Below, piece by piece: positions 40,797 through 49,833 of a stretch of DNA of 64,000 nucleotides; positions within the stretch are counted from its first letter, which is position 1; every line of letters begins with the position of its first letter. The notes under the pieces are model-generated. The model was not told the DNA's origin and did not search any database. It was given only the letters and a program-made list of their open reading frames with translations. The DNA comes from Actinoplanes campanulatus (GTDB lineage Bacteria > Actinomycetota > Actinomycetes > Mycobacteriales > Micromonosporaceae). Position numbers and translations under genes: made by a program. The stretch covers positions 124,001 through 188,000 of the forward strand of contig NZ_BMPW01000008.1 of assembly GCF_014647795.1 (NCBI RefSeq), given 5' to 3'.

Positions 40797-41933
40797 ATGT
40801 CGATGTCTGATGCCGCGCTGCTACGACGTGCTGGTGACCTCAAGGGCGAGCTGGTGGCGTTCTCTCAGCAGCCCCGCTACGACCGGGCTGCGTCGAGTTT
40901 TCTGGCCGATTACGGCAACGGCCTGGAAGACGCCGATGAGCAGCGGTGGATGCTGCTCTGGGACTGTTTCGTGCTGGAGCACCGGCTGGCGAACGGCCGG
41001 ACGGTGGTGGAGCAGTTCGTGGAGGCCCGGCCGGACCTGCCGGAGGTCGAGCGGGAGATGTTGCTCGGCTGGCGTGATGTGGTGCAGGGCCCGTTCGAGG
41101 TGCAGCGCAAGGACGGGTCCGCGCTTCTGGTGGAGAGCCTGGTCGACGACTTGACCTATCGGGTCCGGTCGAACATGGGCCCGGCCGTGTTCAAGCAGAT
41201 GCCGCGCCGCTCGTTCATCATCGCCCGGCTGGTCGCGGTCGGTGACGAGTGGATGCTGAGCGGGCCGGTACAGATCCTGCGCGGGAGCGAGCGGGGCATC
41301 GCCTATCAGCTCGCGCTGGACATGTCCTTGCGTACGCCGGAAGCGGTGTTCCGAAACCCGGACAAGATTGCACTGGCGTGGGAACACCAGCGTGCTGACC
41401 GGGCACGGTTCGTCGAGTTCTTCGGCAGCGACCTGCTGGTGGTCCCGGGAGAACAGACACAGGAGCGGCTCGACGGCTACTACAGGTACTGCCGGGACGC
41501 GGTTCTCGGACCGGACCCGAAGGACGTCCCTCCCGTGGTGTCGATGTCGTTGCCGCCGGACCTGACCGATGCGGAAACGGTGGCGCTGATCTACGACGAG
41601 ACGGACGGACTCGGCTTCTATGCGGAGTTCGGCCTCGTGGAGGAAGCGTTCGCGAACCCCGACCTGCTGCGACGCCGCCGGTGGCGCGAGCAGACGTTGT
41701 CCTATCTCGAGGACGACAGCGTGGAGCCGATGGTCCTGCGCCGGCTGGCGGCGAGGGATCCCGAGAAGGCGAGTGTCGTGTTCCGGCGGCTGCTGAAACG
41801 GCCACGGTTCGATTGGAGCCGGGACGGTGAGGCGCTGATGCGTGAGGTCAAGCCGGGCTATTTCGATCGGCCGCCGCGCCCGCGGGTGAGTCCGCTCAGC
41901 GAGCGGTTGGCAGAGTTTGCCAAACGCCGCTGA
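40797..41933 (+). CDS. Unknown protein, 378 residues
   Basis: A soluble protein with an N-terminal helical region (RRAGDLKGELVAFSQQPRYDRAASSFLADYG), a central mixed region (FIIARLVAVGDEWMLSGPVQILRG) and a basic C-terminus (RPPRPRVSPLSERLAEFAKRR). ATG 40797 follows a possible -10 (TAGGTT) by 6 nt. The phrase around EWMLSGPVQIL is similar in feel to EWSMLDGTLEIL in the preceding gene, so the two may share a domain, but I cannot align them reliably by eye. Function unknown. Confidence 0.65.
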   Translation: MSMSDAALLRRAGDLKGELVAFSQQPRYDRAASSFLADYGNGLEDADEQRWMLLWDCFVLEHRLANGRTVVEQFVEARPDLPEVEREMLLGWRDVVQGPFEVQRKDGSALLVESLVDDLTYRVRSNMGPAVFKQMPRRSFIIARLVAVGDEWMLSGPVQILRGSERGIAYQLALDMSLRTPEAVFRNPDKIALAWEHQRADRARFVEFFGSDLLVVPGEQTQERLDGYYRYCRDAVLGPDPKDVPPVVSMSLPPDLTDAETVALIYDETDGLGFYAEFGLVEEAFANPDLLRRRRWREQTLSYLEDDSVEPMVLRRLAARDPEKASVVFRRLLKRPRFDWSRDGEALMREVKPGYFDRPPRPRVSPLSERLAEFAKRR

Positions 41934-41954
41934 GCAGCAACGATAGGGTCGGCG

Positions 41955-42096
41955 TTACTCGTAACGGTACCGGCAGGAGATGATGGTGATCTCGTTGGGC
42001 TCGACGGCGTACACCATGCGGTGTTCGTCGTCGATGCGCCGTGACCGGAGTCCTGCGAGGTTGTTCCGGAGGATCTTCGGTTTGCCGATGCCCACG
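41955..42096 (-). pseudogene. YoeB-type toxin C-terminal remnant
   Basis: The last ~46 codons of a Txe/YoeB mRNA-interferase-like protein: GIGKPKILRNNLAGLRSRRI, then DDEHRMVYAVEPNEITIISC and RYRYE. In the family this is the end of the RelE fold, with the RRID-DEHR-VY block and the terminal CRYHY. The first ~40 residues are missing, and no YefM antitoxin gene is nearby. The open frame upstream is unrelated. It lies between the unknown-gene pair and the GH81 gene. Confidence 0.75.
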
Positions 42097-42133
42097 GTGG
42101 TGGATCTGCCGAGCCCGCTCCGGCCGTCGTTGC

Positions 42134-44272
42134 TTACCCTTCGGGCGCCCGGAGGATCCGCGAAGCGTCTGCGGGCCCGAACGCCAGCGACCCTACCGGC
42201 GCGACGGCTTTCGGCTGTGGAGGTCCCAGCACGGCCAGAGCCTCGATCCAGTAGCGGACCATCGCCCGGCTGGTGCTCTCCTCCCGGGGAACCCCCGCGT
42301 CGAGCCGGCGGCGGGCAGCCTGCGGGTCGGACAGGGCGAGGTCTGCGGCGAAGAGGTCGCCCCAGACCGTGGGCTCGTCGCCCAGATCCTTCTGGCGGGC
42401 GGCCGACGGGCCGCGGTAGAAGGCACCAGCCGTCAAGGGCAGTAGCTGGATGCCGAGGACGGACTCCGGCTTGGGGTCGAACCAGGTCGCATAGTCAATC
42501 TTGGCGTCCCAGACGATGCCGGCCGTGGTGTGCGCGTATCCGGCCTCGCGGGTCAACCCCTCGCCGAGCCAGTACATTCGGGCTGTCGCGGCCTCCAGAG
42601 CGTAGTGGGCAATGCCGTACCCGGTCATCTCGGCGTTGTCACGGACGACTGCCCAGCGAACCACGGCCTCCCAGGCCGCCACCGCTTCGCTGGACGACTC
42701 CTGATTGTTGCCGTCCGCGAAGGGGGCGAACCCGGAGGCGGCCGAGCTGCCCAGATAGGCGTTGAAGGCCCGGAACGGCGGCAGCCCGCTCGCGGGGCCG
42801 ATCGCCAGTGAACCGGCGTAGTCGCGGACGATCAGGTCGACCACGTCGCCGTAGTCGCGGGCGAATGTGGGATCCGCCGTTGCCAGCACGGCTGCGGATC
42901 GGACCAAATAGCCGTACTGAAAGTGATGGTCGTTGTAGTCCTGTGCGCCGAACTCGGCCGGGACGGCTATCAGTCCACCCCAGATCGGGTCGTAGCCGAA
43001 GTAGCGCCCGTCGTCTGGTCCCGTGTAGGTCAGCCAGTCGACGAGTTGCGGCCGCAACCGGTTGAGCGCCGCCATGCGTTGTGTGTCCGCGCCCAAGGCG
43101 GCCGCGACCTCGGCGATGGTGGACAGCCGGCCGAGTTCCTTGAGTCCGAAGTAGCTGCCGCCGGTGCCGGGCGGATCGGCCAGGTCACGGTGCAGGTCGG
43201 CCAGCACGGCCTTGTTCGCCGCCTGGCTCAGCGACACTCTCGGCATGGCGGTGAGCAGGCCGGGCATCGAGATCCTGACCTGCACCGCGCTGGCCGTGAC
43301 CAGGGACATCGTTCCTCGTGCGTTCGGATAGGAGCCCGCCAGTGGCAGCGGTCCTGCGACCAGGCCGGCTTGATGGTGCGGCAGCAGGGCCCACGCTCCG
43401 GCTCCGCCGGCGGCCCGGCGTGCGGTGAGCGTCTGACTGACCGTCCCGGCCGCGGCGTCGTACGCCATGGTGGTTGTGGTCTGCACGATCGGATCGCCGG
43501 TGCTGGCCTTCTCCCAGCTCGCCCGCTCAGCGCCGACCGGGACCCGGGCGACGGCGAGTTGCCGGCCCGACCCGGTGATGGTGGTTCCGGCCTGCGCCAA
43601 ATCGGTGCCGAGAACGTCCCAGCGCGCGCCCCCGATGTCGAGCCGGACCCGGGTGGGCGAGCTACCGACGTCGCGGAAGATGCCGCTCACGGTGGGCGCC
43701 GCCCCGTCGAAGCGCAGCCACACCACCGGACTGCCCTGCGCGAGGGTGACGTCGACCCGGCCGCCGCCGGCGAGCCCGACCCGGAGGACGACGTGGAAAG
43801 CGCCGTAGCTTACGACGGTCACTGCGCCGGTGGCCGTGCCGACGGTGAGGGCGGGTAGAAACGGGGTGATGACGGCGTTCGCGGAGGCGGTGAGCGACGC
43901 GCCACTGATCTGCAGGCCGTCGGCGGCGGCCTGCACGGCCAGCGGGTGGGTCCAGATGGGCTGGGTTCGGGGCCCGGTCAGTGCGGAGCTCCACCACTGG
44001 TTGGTCGGCACCGCCTGGCCCGTGAGGTCGCCGGCCTGAGTGGGGGCCTTGGCCGGGGCGGAGCCGGCCGGCAGCTTCTCGGCGATGCTTCCGCGGCCGG
44101 TCATGACGGGCATGGTGAGCGGCGACGCGGCGGCGTCCTCCATGACCGTTCCGGCATTCTGCGGCGGCGGGGCCGGAACCCGGTCCGGCGGCGCCGCGTC
44201 GGGCGAGGAGGTGCACGCTGCCAGTGCGGTGAGCGCCGCAATCGCGGTCATGGTCAGAATGCGGCGGTTCAT
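42134..44272 (-). CDS. GH81 endo-beta-1,3-glucanase, lipoprotein
   Basis: 712 residues. The signal peptide ends in a lipobox (ALTALAACTSS, Cys about 20), so the enzyme is anchored on the outer face of the membrane. A beta-sandwich half (residues 90-330) precedes an (alpha/alpha)6-like half with GH81 signatures DYNDHHFQYGYLVRSAAVL (catalytic Asp region) and FADGNNQESSSEAVAAWEAV (the Glu pair). It should cleave beta-1,3-glucan internally. ATG 44272 overlaps the adaptor gene stop (ATGA). Placement behind a glycan synthase parallels the cellulase found in bacterial cellulose operons. Confidence 0.88.
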   Translation of the reverse strand: MNRRILTMTAIAALTALAACTSSPDAAPPDRVPAPPPQNAGTVMEDAAASPLTMPVMTGRGSIAEKLPAGSAPAKAPTQAGDLTGQAVPTNQWWSSALTGPRTQPIWTHPLAVQAAADGLQISGASLTASANAVITPFLPALTVGTATGAVTVVSYGAFHVVLRVGLAGGGRVDVTLAQGSPVVWLRFDGAAPTVSGIFRDVGSSPTRVRLDIGGARWDVLGTDLAQAGTTITGSGRQLAVARVPVGAERASWEKASTGDPIVQTTTTMAYDAAAGTVSQTLTARRAAGGAGAWALLPHHQAGLVAGPLPLAGSYPNARGTMSLVTASAVQVRISMPGLLTAMPRVSLSQAANKAVLADLHRDLADPPGTGGSYFGLKELGRLSTIAEVAAALGADTQRMAALNRLRPQLVDWLTYTGPDDGRYFGYDPIWGGLIAVPAEFGAQDYNDHHFQYGYLVRSAAVLATADPTFARDYGDVVDLIVRDYAGSLAIGPASGLPPFRAFNAYLGSSAASGFAPFADGNNQESSSEAVAAWEAVVRWAVVRDNAEMTGYGIAHYALEAATARMYWLGEGLTREAGYAHTTAGIVWDAKIDYATWFDPKPESVLGIQLLPLTAGAFYRGPSAARQKDLGDEPTVWGDLFAADLALSDPQAARRRLDAGVPREESTSRAMVRYWIEALAVLGPPQPKAVAPVGSLAFGPADASRILRAPEG

Positions 44273-45045
44273 GCGCTGTTCACCGCGGGGGTGCTGCCGG
44301 CGGCCGTGGTGGTGTCGACGACCACGGCGAACTGCAGACCCGGAACGAGTGTCCGCACGGTCGCCCGGGCCGCCGGGTCCGGCCGCAGCACGACGGTCAA
44401 CTGGTCCTCGGCGCTCGCCTGCTGGCCGGCATCGACCTTCGGCTCGACCTTCTCCAGCGTCGCGGTTATCCGGCTGGAGAGGCCGGGGCCGGTCACGTAG
44501 GCGGTCATTCCGAGCCGGAACTTACGCAACTTCTCCAGCGGGACGTCGACCGCGAAGGCGACCTTGGCCGGGTCGTACAGGGTGACGATCGGCTCACCGG
44601 CGCGGGCGATCTGCCCGGGAGCGACATTGATCTTGGTGATGATGCCCGCGGCCGGCGCCTGCAGCTTTTGCACTCGTCGCGTGTTCCCGTCCCCGTCCGC
44701 GGTCAGGGTGACGGTGGCCAGGACCGCGCCGGCGGTGACGCTGGTCCGCTCGGTGGTCAGCATGTCGGTGACGACCGCGGCGTCGGCCGAACCGACCGCG
44801 ATCGGCTTCGCGATGAGCACGGCCGTGCCGGCATCCACCATGTTTCGTTCGGCGAGGCGCTGCCGCACGATGTGGGTGCCGCCCGCGCCGGCCGCTGCCA
44901 GCAAGATCAGCACTACCAAGCTGGTACGCGCGACGCGCAGTGCGTCGCGTCCTCGGCGCTTCGGCGGGGCCTCCGGTGTGGTGCGCCGAATGACCCTGGT
45001 CGAGTCGTTGTCGTGGGTTCTGACATTGTCGATCGTGGCGCTCAT
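44269..45045 (-). CDS. HlyD-like membrane adaptor protein of the glucan operon
   Basis: 258 residues: a basic cytoplasmic N-terminus (PPKRRGRDALR), one transmembrane helix (SLVVLILLAAAGAGGTHIV), then an extracytoplasmic part with a lipoyl-like motif (LQAPAAGIITKINVAPGQIARAGEPIVTL, about residues 133-160) and a beta-barrel region. This is the pattern of HlyD/RND adaptor-type proteins and of the Alg44 periplasmic part. In a Gram-positive it cannot bridge to an outer membrane, so it may guide the polymer through the wall. It starts 62 bp after the synthase gene and overlaps the glucanase gene. Confidence 0.75.
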   Translation of the reverse strand: MSATIDNVRTHDNDSTRVIRRTTPEAPPKRRGRDALRVARTSLVVLILLAAAGAGGTHIVRQRLAERNMVDAGTAVLIAKPIAVGSADAAVVTDMLTTERTSVTAGAVLATVTLTADGDGNTRRVQKLQAPAAGIITKINVAPGQIARAGEPIVTLYDPAKVAFAVDVPLEKLRKFRLGMTAYVTGPGLSSRITATLEKVEPKVDAGQQASAEDQLTVVLRPDPAARATVRTLVPGLQFAVVVDTTTAAGSTPAVNSA

Positions 45046-45107
45046 GGTCGTACCCTCTCGGCGGTGTGGACCGGGTCAGGCGGCGGACGGGGTGGGCAGA
45101 ACCGGGG

Positions 45108-46718
45108 TCAGGCGTTCGCCGCGACGTGCCGCGGCCGGATGGCGGCCTCTTCGCCGGCGGGCGAGGGCTGGGCTTCCGGCGGTCCGGCAGATGGCGTCGC
45201 GCCTTGCCGGAGCCGGCCGCCGGTGATCGATTCGAGGATCATCCGGCCGAGTATCAGAACGATCATGGAGGCCCAGCCGACGGAGAGCCAGGTCGGGCCG
45301 GGATCGGCCATCACGAGCACACCGACCACGATGGCGGTCACGTTCAGCACCAACAGCGCGAACAGGGGCATGACCGCCCACAGCGATCGGGTGCCGTCGC
45401 CGCCGGCGTTGGTGGCCTTCCATTTCGCCGGCCGCCCGAGCAGCACGCCACCGAGTGCTCGCAGATGTACCGGCGTCGCACCGATGCTGGCCACGATCGC
45501 CGAAAGCTTGAAGCCGCCCGACTGCAGCCAGGTGACCAGCAGCACGGCCGCCTGGAACGGCAGGTAGTGGGTCGCCCATGCGAAGCCGTCGGCGCGAATG
45601 GGGCTCAGCGCGAAGAGGAGGTAGAGCGCCGGGAAGAGCATGAAGGTCAGCATCGCCATGGACAGCAGGTAATGCGTACCGCAGAACAGGTACTGCAGTC
45701 GCTGGTCGATCGTCAGGCCGATGCCCCGCTTGAACAGCCGCCCGCGTAGCAGCACCTCGAAACCGCCGCTCGCCCAGCGAAGCTGCTGTTTCAGGTACGA
45801 CGGGACATCCTGTGGAGCCAGCCCGCGAGCCAGCACCTGCGGGACGTAGATGGACTTCCAGCCACGCTTGTGCAGCTCGATCGACGTCCAGATGTCCTCG
45901 GAGTTGCTGCCCGTCCAGATGCCGCCGATGTTGTCCAGCGCGGCCCGCCGGAACATCACGTTCGTACCGACGCAGAAGGCGGCGTTGAAGTGGTTCTTAC
46001 CCGGGCAGACGAGTTCGTAGAAAATGCGCTGAGCCTCGCCGGAGCCGGTGGCGACCAGATTCACGTTGTTCGTGTAGAACTGCGGAGACTGGACGAATGC
46101 CACGTCCGGGTCGTGGAAGTGCGGCAGGATGCTGAGCAGAAAGCTCGGCTCGGGCACATGGTCGGCGTCGAAGATGACCACGAACTCACCGTTGGTACGG
46201 GCCAGCCCGGCATTGACGTTGCCGGCCTTCGCATGCGCGCCGCCCGGGCGGCGCAGATAGTCGATGCCCACCTGGTCCGCGATCTCGCGCAGCTCATCGC
46301 TGTCGCCGTCGTCGAGCAGGAACGTCCGGTGTGGCAGGTCCATGTCGCGGGCCGCGATCATGGTGCGCAGGACCAGCGCCGGCTCCTCACCGTACGCGGT
46401 GATGAAGACGTCGATGGACGGCGCGTCCGAGCCGGCCCGTAGCCGATTGCGCCAGACCGTGGCGTCCACCGGTTCGGGCCGGTCGTCGTGAGCCAGGATG
46501 GTCCACCATGTACCGATCAGGTGCAGGGCGGTCAGGCCCTCGGCGGTAAGCATGGCGAACCAGAGCCAGCCTGGCCCGCGGTACGCCGGGTTGAGCAGGA
46601 ACAGCTGATAGAACAGGGTCGCGGCGAGCGCCGCGATGATGGCTACCCGAGTCGAACGCTGCAACGGCCGCCATGCCAGGCGGGCTGCCCGGGCCGGCGG
46701 AACTGGCGGTGCCGTCAT
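45108..46718 (-). CDS. GT2 family beta-glycan synthase (cellulose/curdlan synthase-like)
   Basis: 536 residues. Two N-terminal transmembrane helices, a GT2 catalytic domain and about five C-terminal helices. The processive-synthase motifs are present: DVFITAYGEEPALV, LDDGDSDEL (first Asp), VIFDADHVPEPSF (DxD), TGSNSEDIWTS (catalytic base ED) and YLKQQLRWASGGFEV (QxxRW). The enzyme should extend a beta-glucan from a nucleotide sugar and export it through its own channel. The partner GH81 glucanase suggests beta-1,3-linkage, as in curdlan synthase; cellulose cannot be excluded. No PilZ domain is fused. ATG 46718 has GGGAG 6 nt upstream. Confidence 0.88.
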   Translation of the reverse strand: MTAPPVPPARAARLAWRPLQRSTRVAIIAALAATLFYQLFLLNPAYRGPGWLWFAMLTAEGLTALHLIGTWWTILAHDDRPEPVDATVWRNRLRAGSDAPSIDVFITAYGEEPALVLRTMIAARDMDLPHRTFLLDDGDSDELREIADQVGIDYLRRPGGAHAKAGNVNAGLARTNGEFVVIFDADHVPEPSFLLSILPHFHDPDVAFVQSPQFYTNNVNLVATGSGEAQRIFYELVCPGKNHFNAAFCVGTNVMFRRAALDNIGGIWTGSNSEDIWTSIELHKRGWKSIYVPQVLARGLAPQDVPSYLKQQLRWASGGFEVLLRGRLFKRGIGLTIDQRLQYLFCGTHYLLSMAMLTFMLFPALYLLFALSPIRADGFAWATHYLPFQAAVLLVTWLQSGGFKLSAIVASIGATPVHLRALGGVLLGRPAKWKATNAGGDGTRSLWAVMPLFALLVLNVTAIVVGVLVMADPGPTWLSVGWASMIVLILGRMILESITGGRLRQGATPSAGPPEAQPSPAGEEAAIRPRHVAANA

Positions 46719-47340
46719 GGATGCTCCCGAAAGCCTTCGATATGTAGCGCCGTGGATTCGGTGCCGTAGACCAGGAAACAGGAACATCTGCCGACGCGCG
46801 ACACATCGCCACGAACATTCATATTCGGCACGAGTTACAAATTGATGAGATCGTTTCCTCGCGCACCGCCTAATGATCTTCACCTATTGTTCGGCATCGG
46901 CCCTGAACTGCTGCTAAGCATGTGGACGCGTTAAATCTTGATGACCTTTCAGTCTCTTAAATTCCACCATGAGAACCGGCCAGTGGGTGAGGTCACATGG
47001 TTCGCCGGCGAGATGGCGAGTCCTGGTAATGCAATCGAAACCGTGGTGACGCGATCCGGCCTCGACCGGCAGATGATCGATCCCGCCGTTCCCGTTTCGG
47101 GTCTCATTGCCAGTCCCTCGGCTTGAGTTTTGACGTACGTGCTCGCGGCGGACGTGCCGGGTGCGACGCCGCCGGCAGTGGCAACCCGGCGACCCTCGAC
47201 GCCGACGACACCACCGTCGACCCGCTCCGGCAGACGTACCTGACCAAAAGATATAAGTGTTTCGATATCTTGTGGCTGGTGGCATGTTCCTGTTCTCCTA
47301 CGGCCGGCCGTGAATCGGCCTCGACCCTAGGAGCCCCCTC
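46719..47340. other. 620-bp divergent intergenic region
   Basis: Lies between the divergent glucan synthase and M28 peptidase genes. It includes patches of lower GC (about 46860-46980 and 47245-47290, the latter with AAGATATAAGTGTTTCGATA). It presumably holds two promoters and long leaders. I looked for a c-di-GMP or other riboswitch core and could not recognise one; short open frames inside have no coding character. Confidence 0.5.
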
Positions 47341-49095
47341 ATGAGACTCAGAACGGTGACGGCAGGATCTGCCCTAGCTGTTTTCGTCGCGGCGACGGTG
47401 GCGCTCAGCGCCCTGCCGGCGCCGGCTTCGACCGGCGTGCGGTCGTCCGGCTCATCCGCGCCGGCGACCAGCGCCTCCCTGCTGGCAGCTCCGCCGACCG
47501 TCAATGTCGCCAATGTCAACGCCCACCTGCAACAACTGCAGAACTTCGCCACCAGCAACGGCGGCAACCGGGCCACCGGCACGGCGGGGCACACCGCGAC
47601 GACGACATATCTGCAGCAGAAGCTGCAGGCGGCCGGTTTCACCGTCACCGTGCAGACGTGTACCACCTGCAGCGGCTCCGGGAAGAACATCATCGCCGAC
47701 TGGCCGGGTGGCAACACCAGCAACACCTACATGTTCGGAGCCCACTCCGACGGCGTGTCGGCCGGCCCGGGCATCAACGACGACGGCTCCGGCACGGCCA
47801 CGCTCCTCGAAGCCGCGCTCCAACTGGCCGCGAACAACCCGACCATGACCAACCACGTCCGGTTCGGCTGGTGGGCCGGTGAGGAGCAGGGACTGATCGG
47901 CTCCAAGTTCTACGTCAACTCGCTGACCACGGCCCAGAAGAGCGCGATCAAGGCGTACGGCACCTTCGACATGATCGCCTCCACCAACGGCGGCTACTTC
48001 GTGACCGGCACCGACGCCGTCGCCGTGAAGCTGCGCGAGTACTTCACCTCGATCAACGTGCCCACCGAGACGTCGACCGAGTGCTGCAGCGACGACGGAT
48101 CGTTCCGCAACGCCGGCATCCCCTCGTCGATCAACTCCACCGGGGCAAGCTACACGAAGACCAGCGCCCAGGTGACCAAGTGGGGCGGCACCGCCGGGCA
48201 GGCCTACGACCCCTGCTACCACAAGGCCTGCGACACCTACCCGTCGAACATCAACACCACCTCGCTGGGTCGCTGGGCCAACGCCGAGCTGTACGCCGCG
48301 TGGACCCTCACCACGGGCACCTCGACGGCCAACGACTTCTCGGTGTCGCTCAGCCCGAACACGGGCTCGGTGAACCCCGGCTCCCCGGCCACGGCCGCCG
48401 TGAACACCGCCACCACCGCCGGCAGCGCGCAGACCGTCGCGCTGACGAGTTCCGGTGCTCCGGCCGGTGTCTCGGTGAGCTTCAGCCCGGCGTCGGTCAC
48501 CTCCGGCGGATCATCGACCATGACCGTCGCGACCACCACGGCCGCCGCGGCCGGTACCTACACCATCACGGTGACGGGAACGGGCTCGGCGACCCACAGC
48601 GCTTCGTACACGCTGACGGTCAACGGGACCGGCGGGTGCACCGGCGCCGGCCAGAAGCTCGGCAATCCCGGCTTCGAAACCGCGACGGCACCGTGGACCG
48701 CCTCGACCGGAGTCATCGGCGCGAACACCGGCGACGGCACACCGCGAACCGGCACCCGTGACGCGTGGCTCAACGGCAACGGTTCGACGAACACCGAAAC
48801 CCTGTCCCAGTCGGTGACCCTTCCCACCGGCTGCAGCTCCTACACGCTGTCGTTCTACCTGAAGATCATCACAACGGAGACGACCACCACCACCCAGTAC
48901 GACAAACTGACCGTGAAGGCCGGCAGCACCACGTTGCAGGTGTTCTCCAACCTCAACGCCAGCGCGTACACCCTGCGCTCGTACAACCTGGCCGCTTTCG
49001 CCGGGCAGACCGTCACCCTCACCTTCACCGGGGTCGAAGACTCCTCGCTGAAGACGTCGTTCGTCATCGACGACACCGCGCTCACCGTCAGCTGA
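47341..49095 (+). CDS. Secreted M28 family aminopeptidase
   Basis: 584 residues. The Sec signal peptide ends around ALPAPAS. The peptidase domain (residues 55-325) has the di-zinc ligands: GAHSDGVSAGPG (His, Asp), GINDDGSGTATLLE (bridging Asp), WWAGEEQGLIGS (catalytic and ligand Glu), STNGGYF (Asp region) and DPCYHKACDTYPSNI (His), as in Streptomyces griseus aminopeptidase. An Ig-like domain (about 340-430) and a C-terminal beta-sandwich (about 435-584, GNPGFETATAPWTAS) follow, probably for substrate or wall binding. GAGCC upstream gives only a weak ribosome binding site. A terminator follows. Confidence 0.93.
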   Translation: MRLRTVTAGSALAVFVAATVALSALPAPASTGVRSSGSSAPATSASLLAAPPTVNVANVNAHLQQLQNFATSNGGNRATGTAGHTATTTYLQQKLQAAGFTVTVQTCTTCSGSGKNIIADWPGGNTSNTYMFGAHSDGVSAGPGINDDGSGTATLLEAALQLAANNPTMTNHVRFGWWAGEEQGLIGSKFYVNSLTTAQKSAIKAYGTFDMIASTNGGYFVTGTDAVAVKLREYFTSINVPTETSTECCSDDGSFRNAGIPSSINSTGASYTKTSAQVTKWGGTAGQAYDPCYHKACDTYPSNINTTSLGRWANAELYAAWTLTTGTSTANDFSVSLSPNTGSVNPGSPATAAVNTATTAGSAQTVALTSSGAPAGVSVSFSPASVTSGGSSTMTVATTTAAAAGTYTITVTGTGSATHSASYTLTVNGTGGCTGAGQKLGNPGFETATAPWTASTGVIGANTGDGTPRTGTRDAWLNGNGSTNTETLSQSVTLPTGCSSYTLSFYLKIITTETTTTTQYDKLTVKAGSTTLQVFSNLNASAYTLRSYNLAAFAGQTVTLTFTGVEDSSLKTSFVIDDTALTVS

Positions 49096-49101
49096 CAGCA
49101 A

Positions 49102-49144
49102 CCGGACGATGCCGTGCGGCAGGCCGCCCCGCGGCATCGTCCGG
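49102..49144 (+). terminator. Hairpin terminator after the M28 peptidase
   Basis: CCGGACGATGCCG (49102-49114) and CGGCATCGTCCGG (49132-49144) form a perfect 13-bp stem just after the stop codon of the peptidase gene. Confidence 0.8.
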
Positions 49145-49243
49145 CTCGGTGTGGAGGGCTGGACAGTCGGCCCCGGCGGGACAGCGTGAATTGGCTCTGG
49201 CCAGCTAGCCTGCAGCCATGAATTTGATCAACGAGCCCGCCCG

Positions 49244-49789
49244 GTGAGAAGCCGGCGCATCAGCTCCCGTCAGGTCGTGCTGACGGCCACGTTCCTGTCG
49301 CTGGCGGCCGGCGGCGTCGCGGCCTGCGACAGCTCCTCGCCGGAAGACGAGTGGGAGTCGGCGGACACCTCCGGCTACACCTGGGACGCCCCTGCCGAGG
49401 CGGAGGACTTCGAGCCGCCGGTGACCACGGCGCCCACGACGACTCCGGTCGAGCCGGTCACGACCGCGCCCATCGAGGAGCCGATGGACCAGGAGGTGTT
49501 CTACTGCGCCGACGAGGAGGGCATGGTCGTCGAGGAGGAGTCCTGCGCCGAGGAGGACAGCGGCCTCTACCTCATCTGGTACTCCCCCACGTACTCGCGC
49601 GGCTACCCGGTCGGCACCTACCTCGACGGCGGCGACTACTTCCCGGCCGGTGACCGGGCGAGCCGGCGGGCGTTCAAGCTGCCCAGCACGGGCGCGGTCT
49701 CCAACGGCACGGTGAAGACCAACGTCGTCGGCCGCTCCAGCGGGGGCTCCACGACCTCCGGCGGCGGCACCTCCTCCTCCGGAGGCTGA
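49244..49789 (+). CDS. Lipoprotein-like acidic secreted protein, unknown
   Basis: 181 residues starting at GTG 49244. A basic N-terminus and hydrophobic stretch end in AAGGVAACDSS (possible lipobox, Cys about 28). Next comes a Glu/Asp/Thr/Pro-rich region (residues 35-85), a segment with two cysteines (VFYCADEEGMVVEEESCAEED), an aromatic stretch (YLIWYSPTYSRGYPVGTYL) and a Gly/Ser/Thr tail. No known domain. A twin-arginine-like RSRRISSR precedes the hydrophobic core but is not a clear Tat motif. Confidence 0.65.
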   Translation: MRSRRISSRQVVLTATFLSLAAGGVAACDSSSPEDEWESADTSGYTWDAPAEAEDFEPPVTTAPTTTPVEPVTTAPIEEPMDQEVFYCADEEGMVVEEESCAEEDSGLYLIWYSPTYSRGYPVGTYLDGGDYFPAGDRASRRAFKLPSTGAVSNGTVKTNVVGRSSGGSTTSGGGTSSSGG

Positions 49790-49833
49790 GCCCGCCGGGT
49801 CCCGTACCTCAGCCGGTCCTGACCGCTGCCTGG

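Noticed and set aside
46860-47340. A c-di-GMP or other riboswitch in the leader of the glucan synthase or M28 gene
   Set aside because: No conserved riboswitch core could be recognised by eye; a covariance-model search would be needed to claim one.
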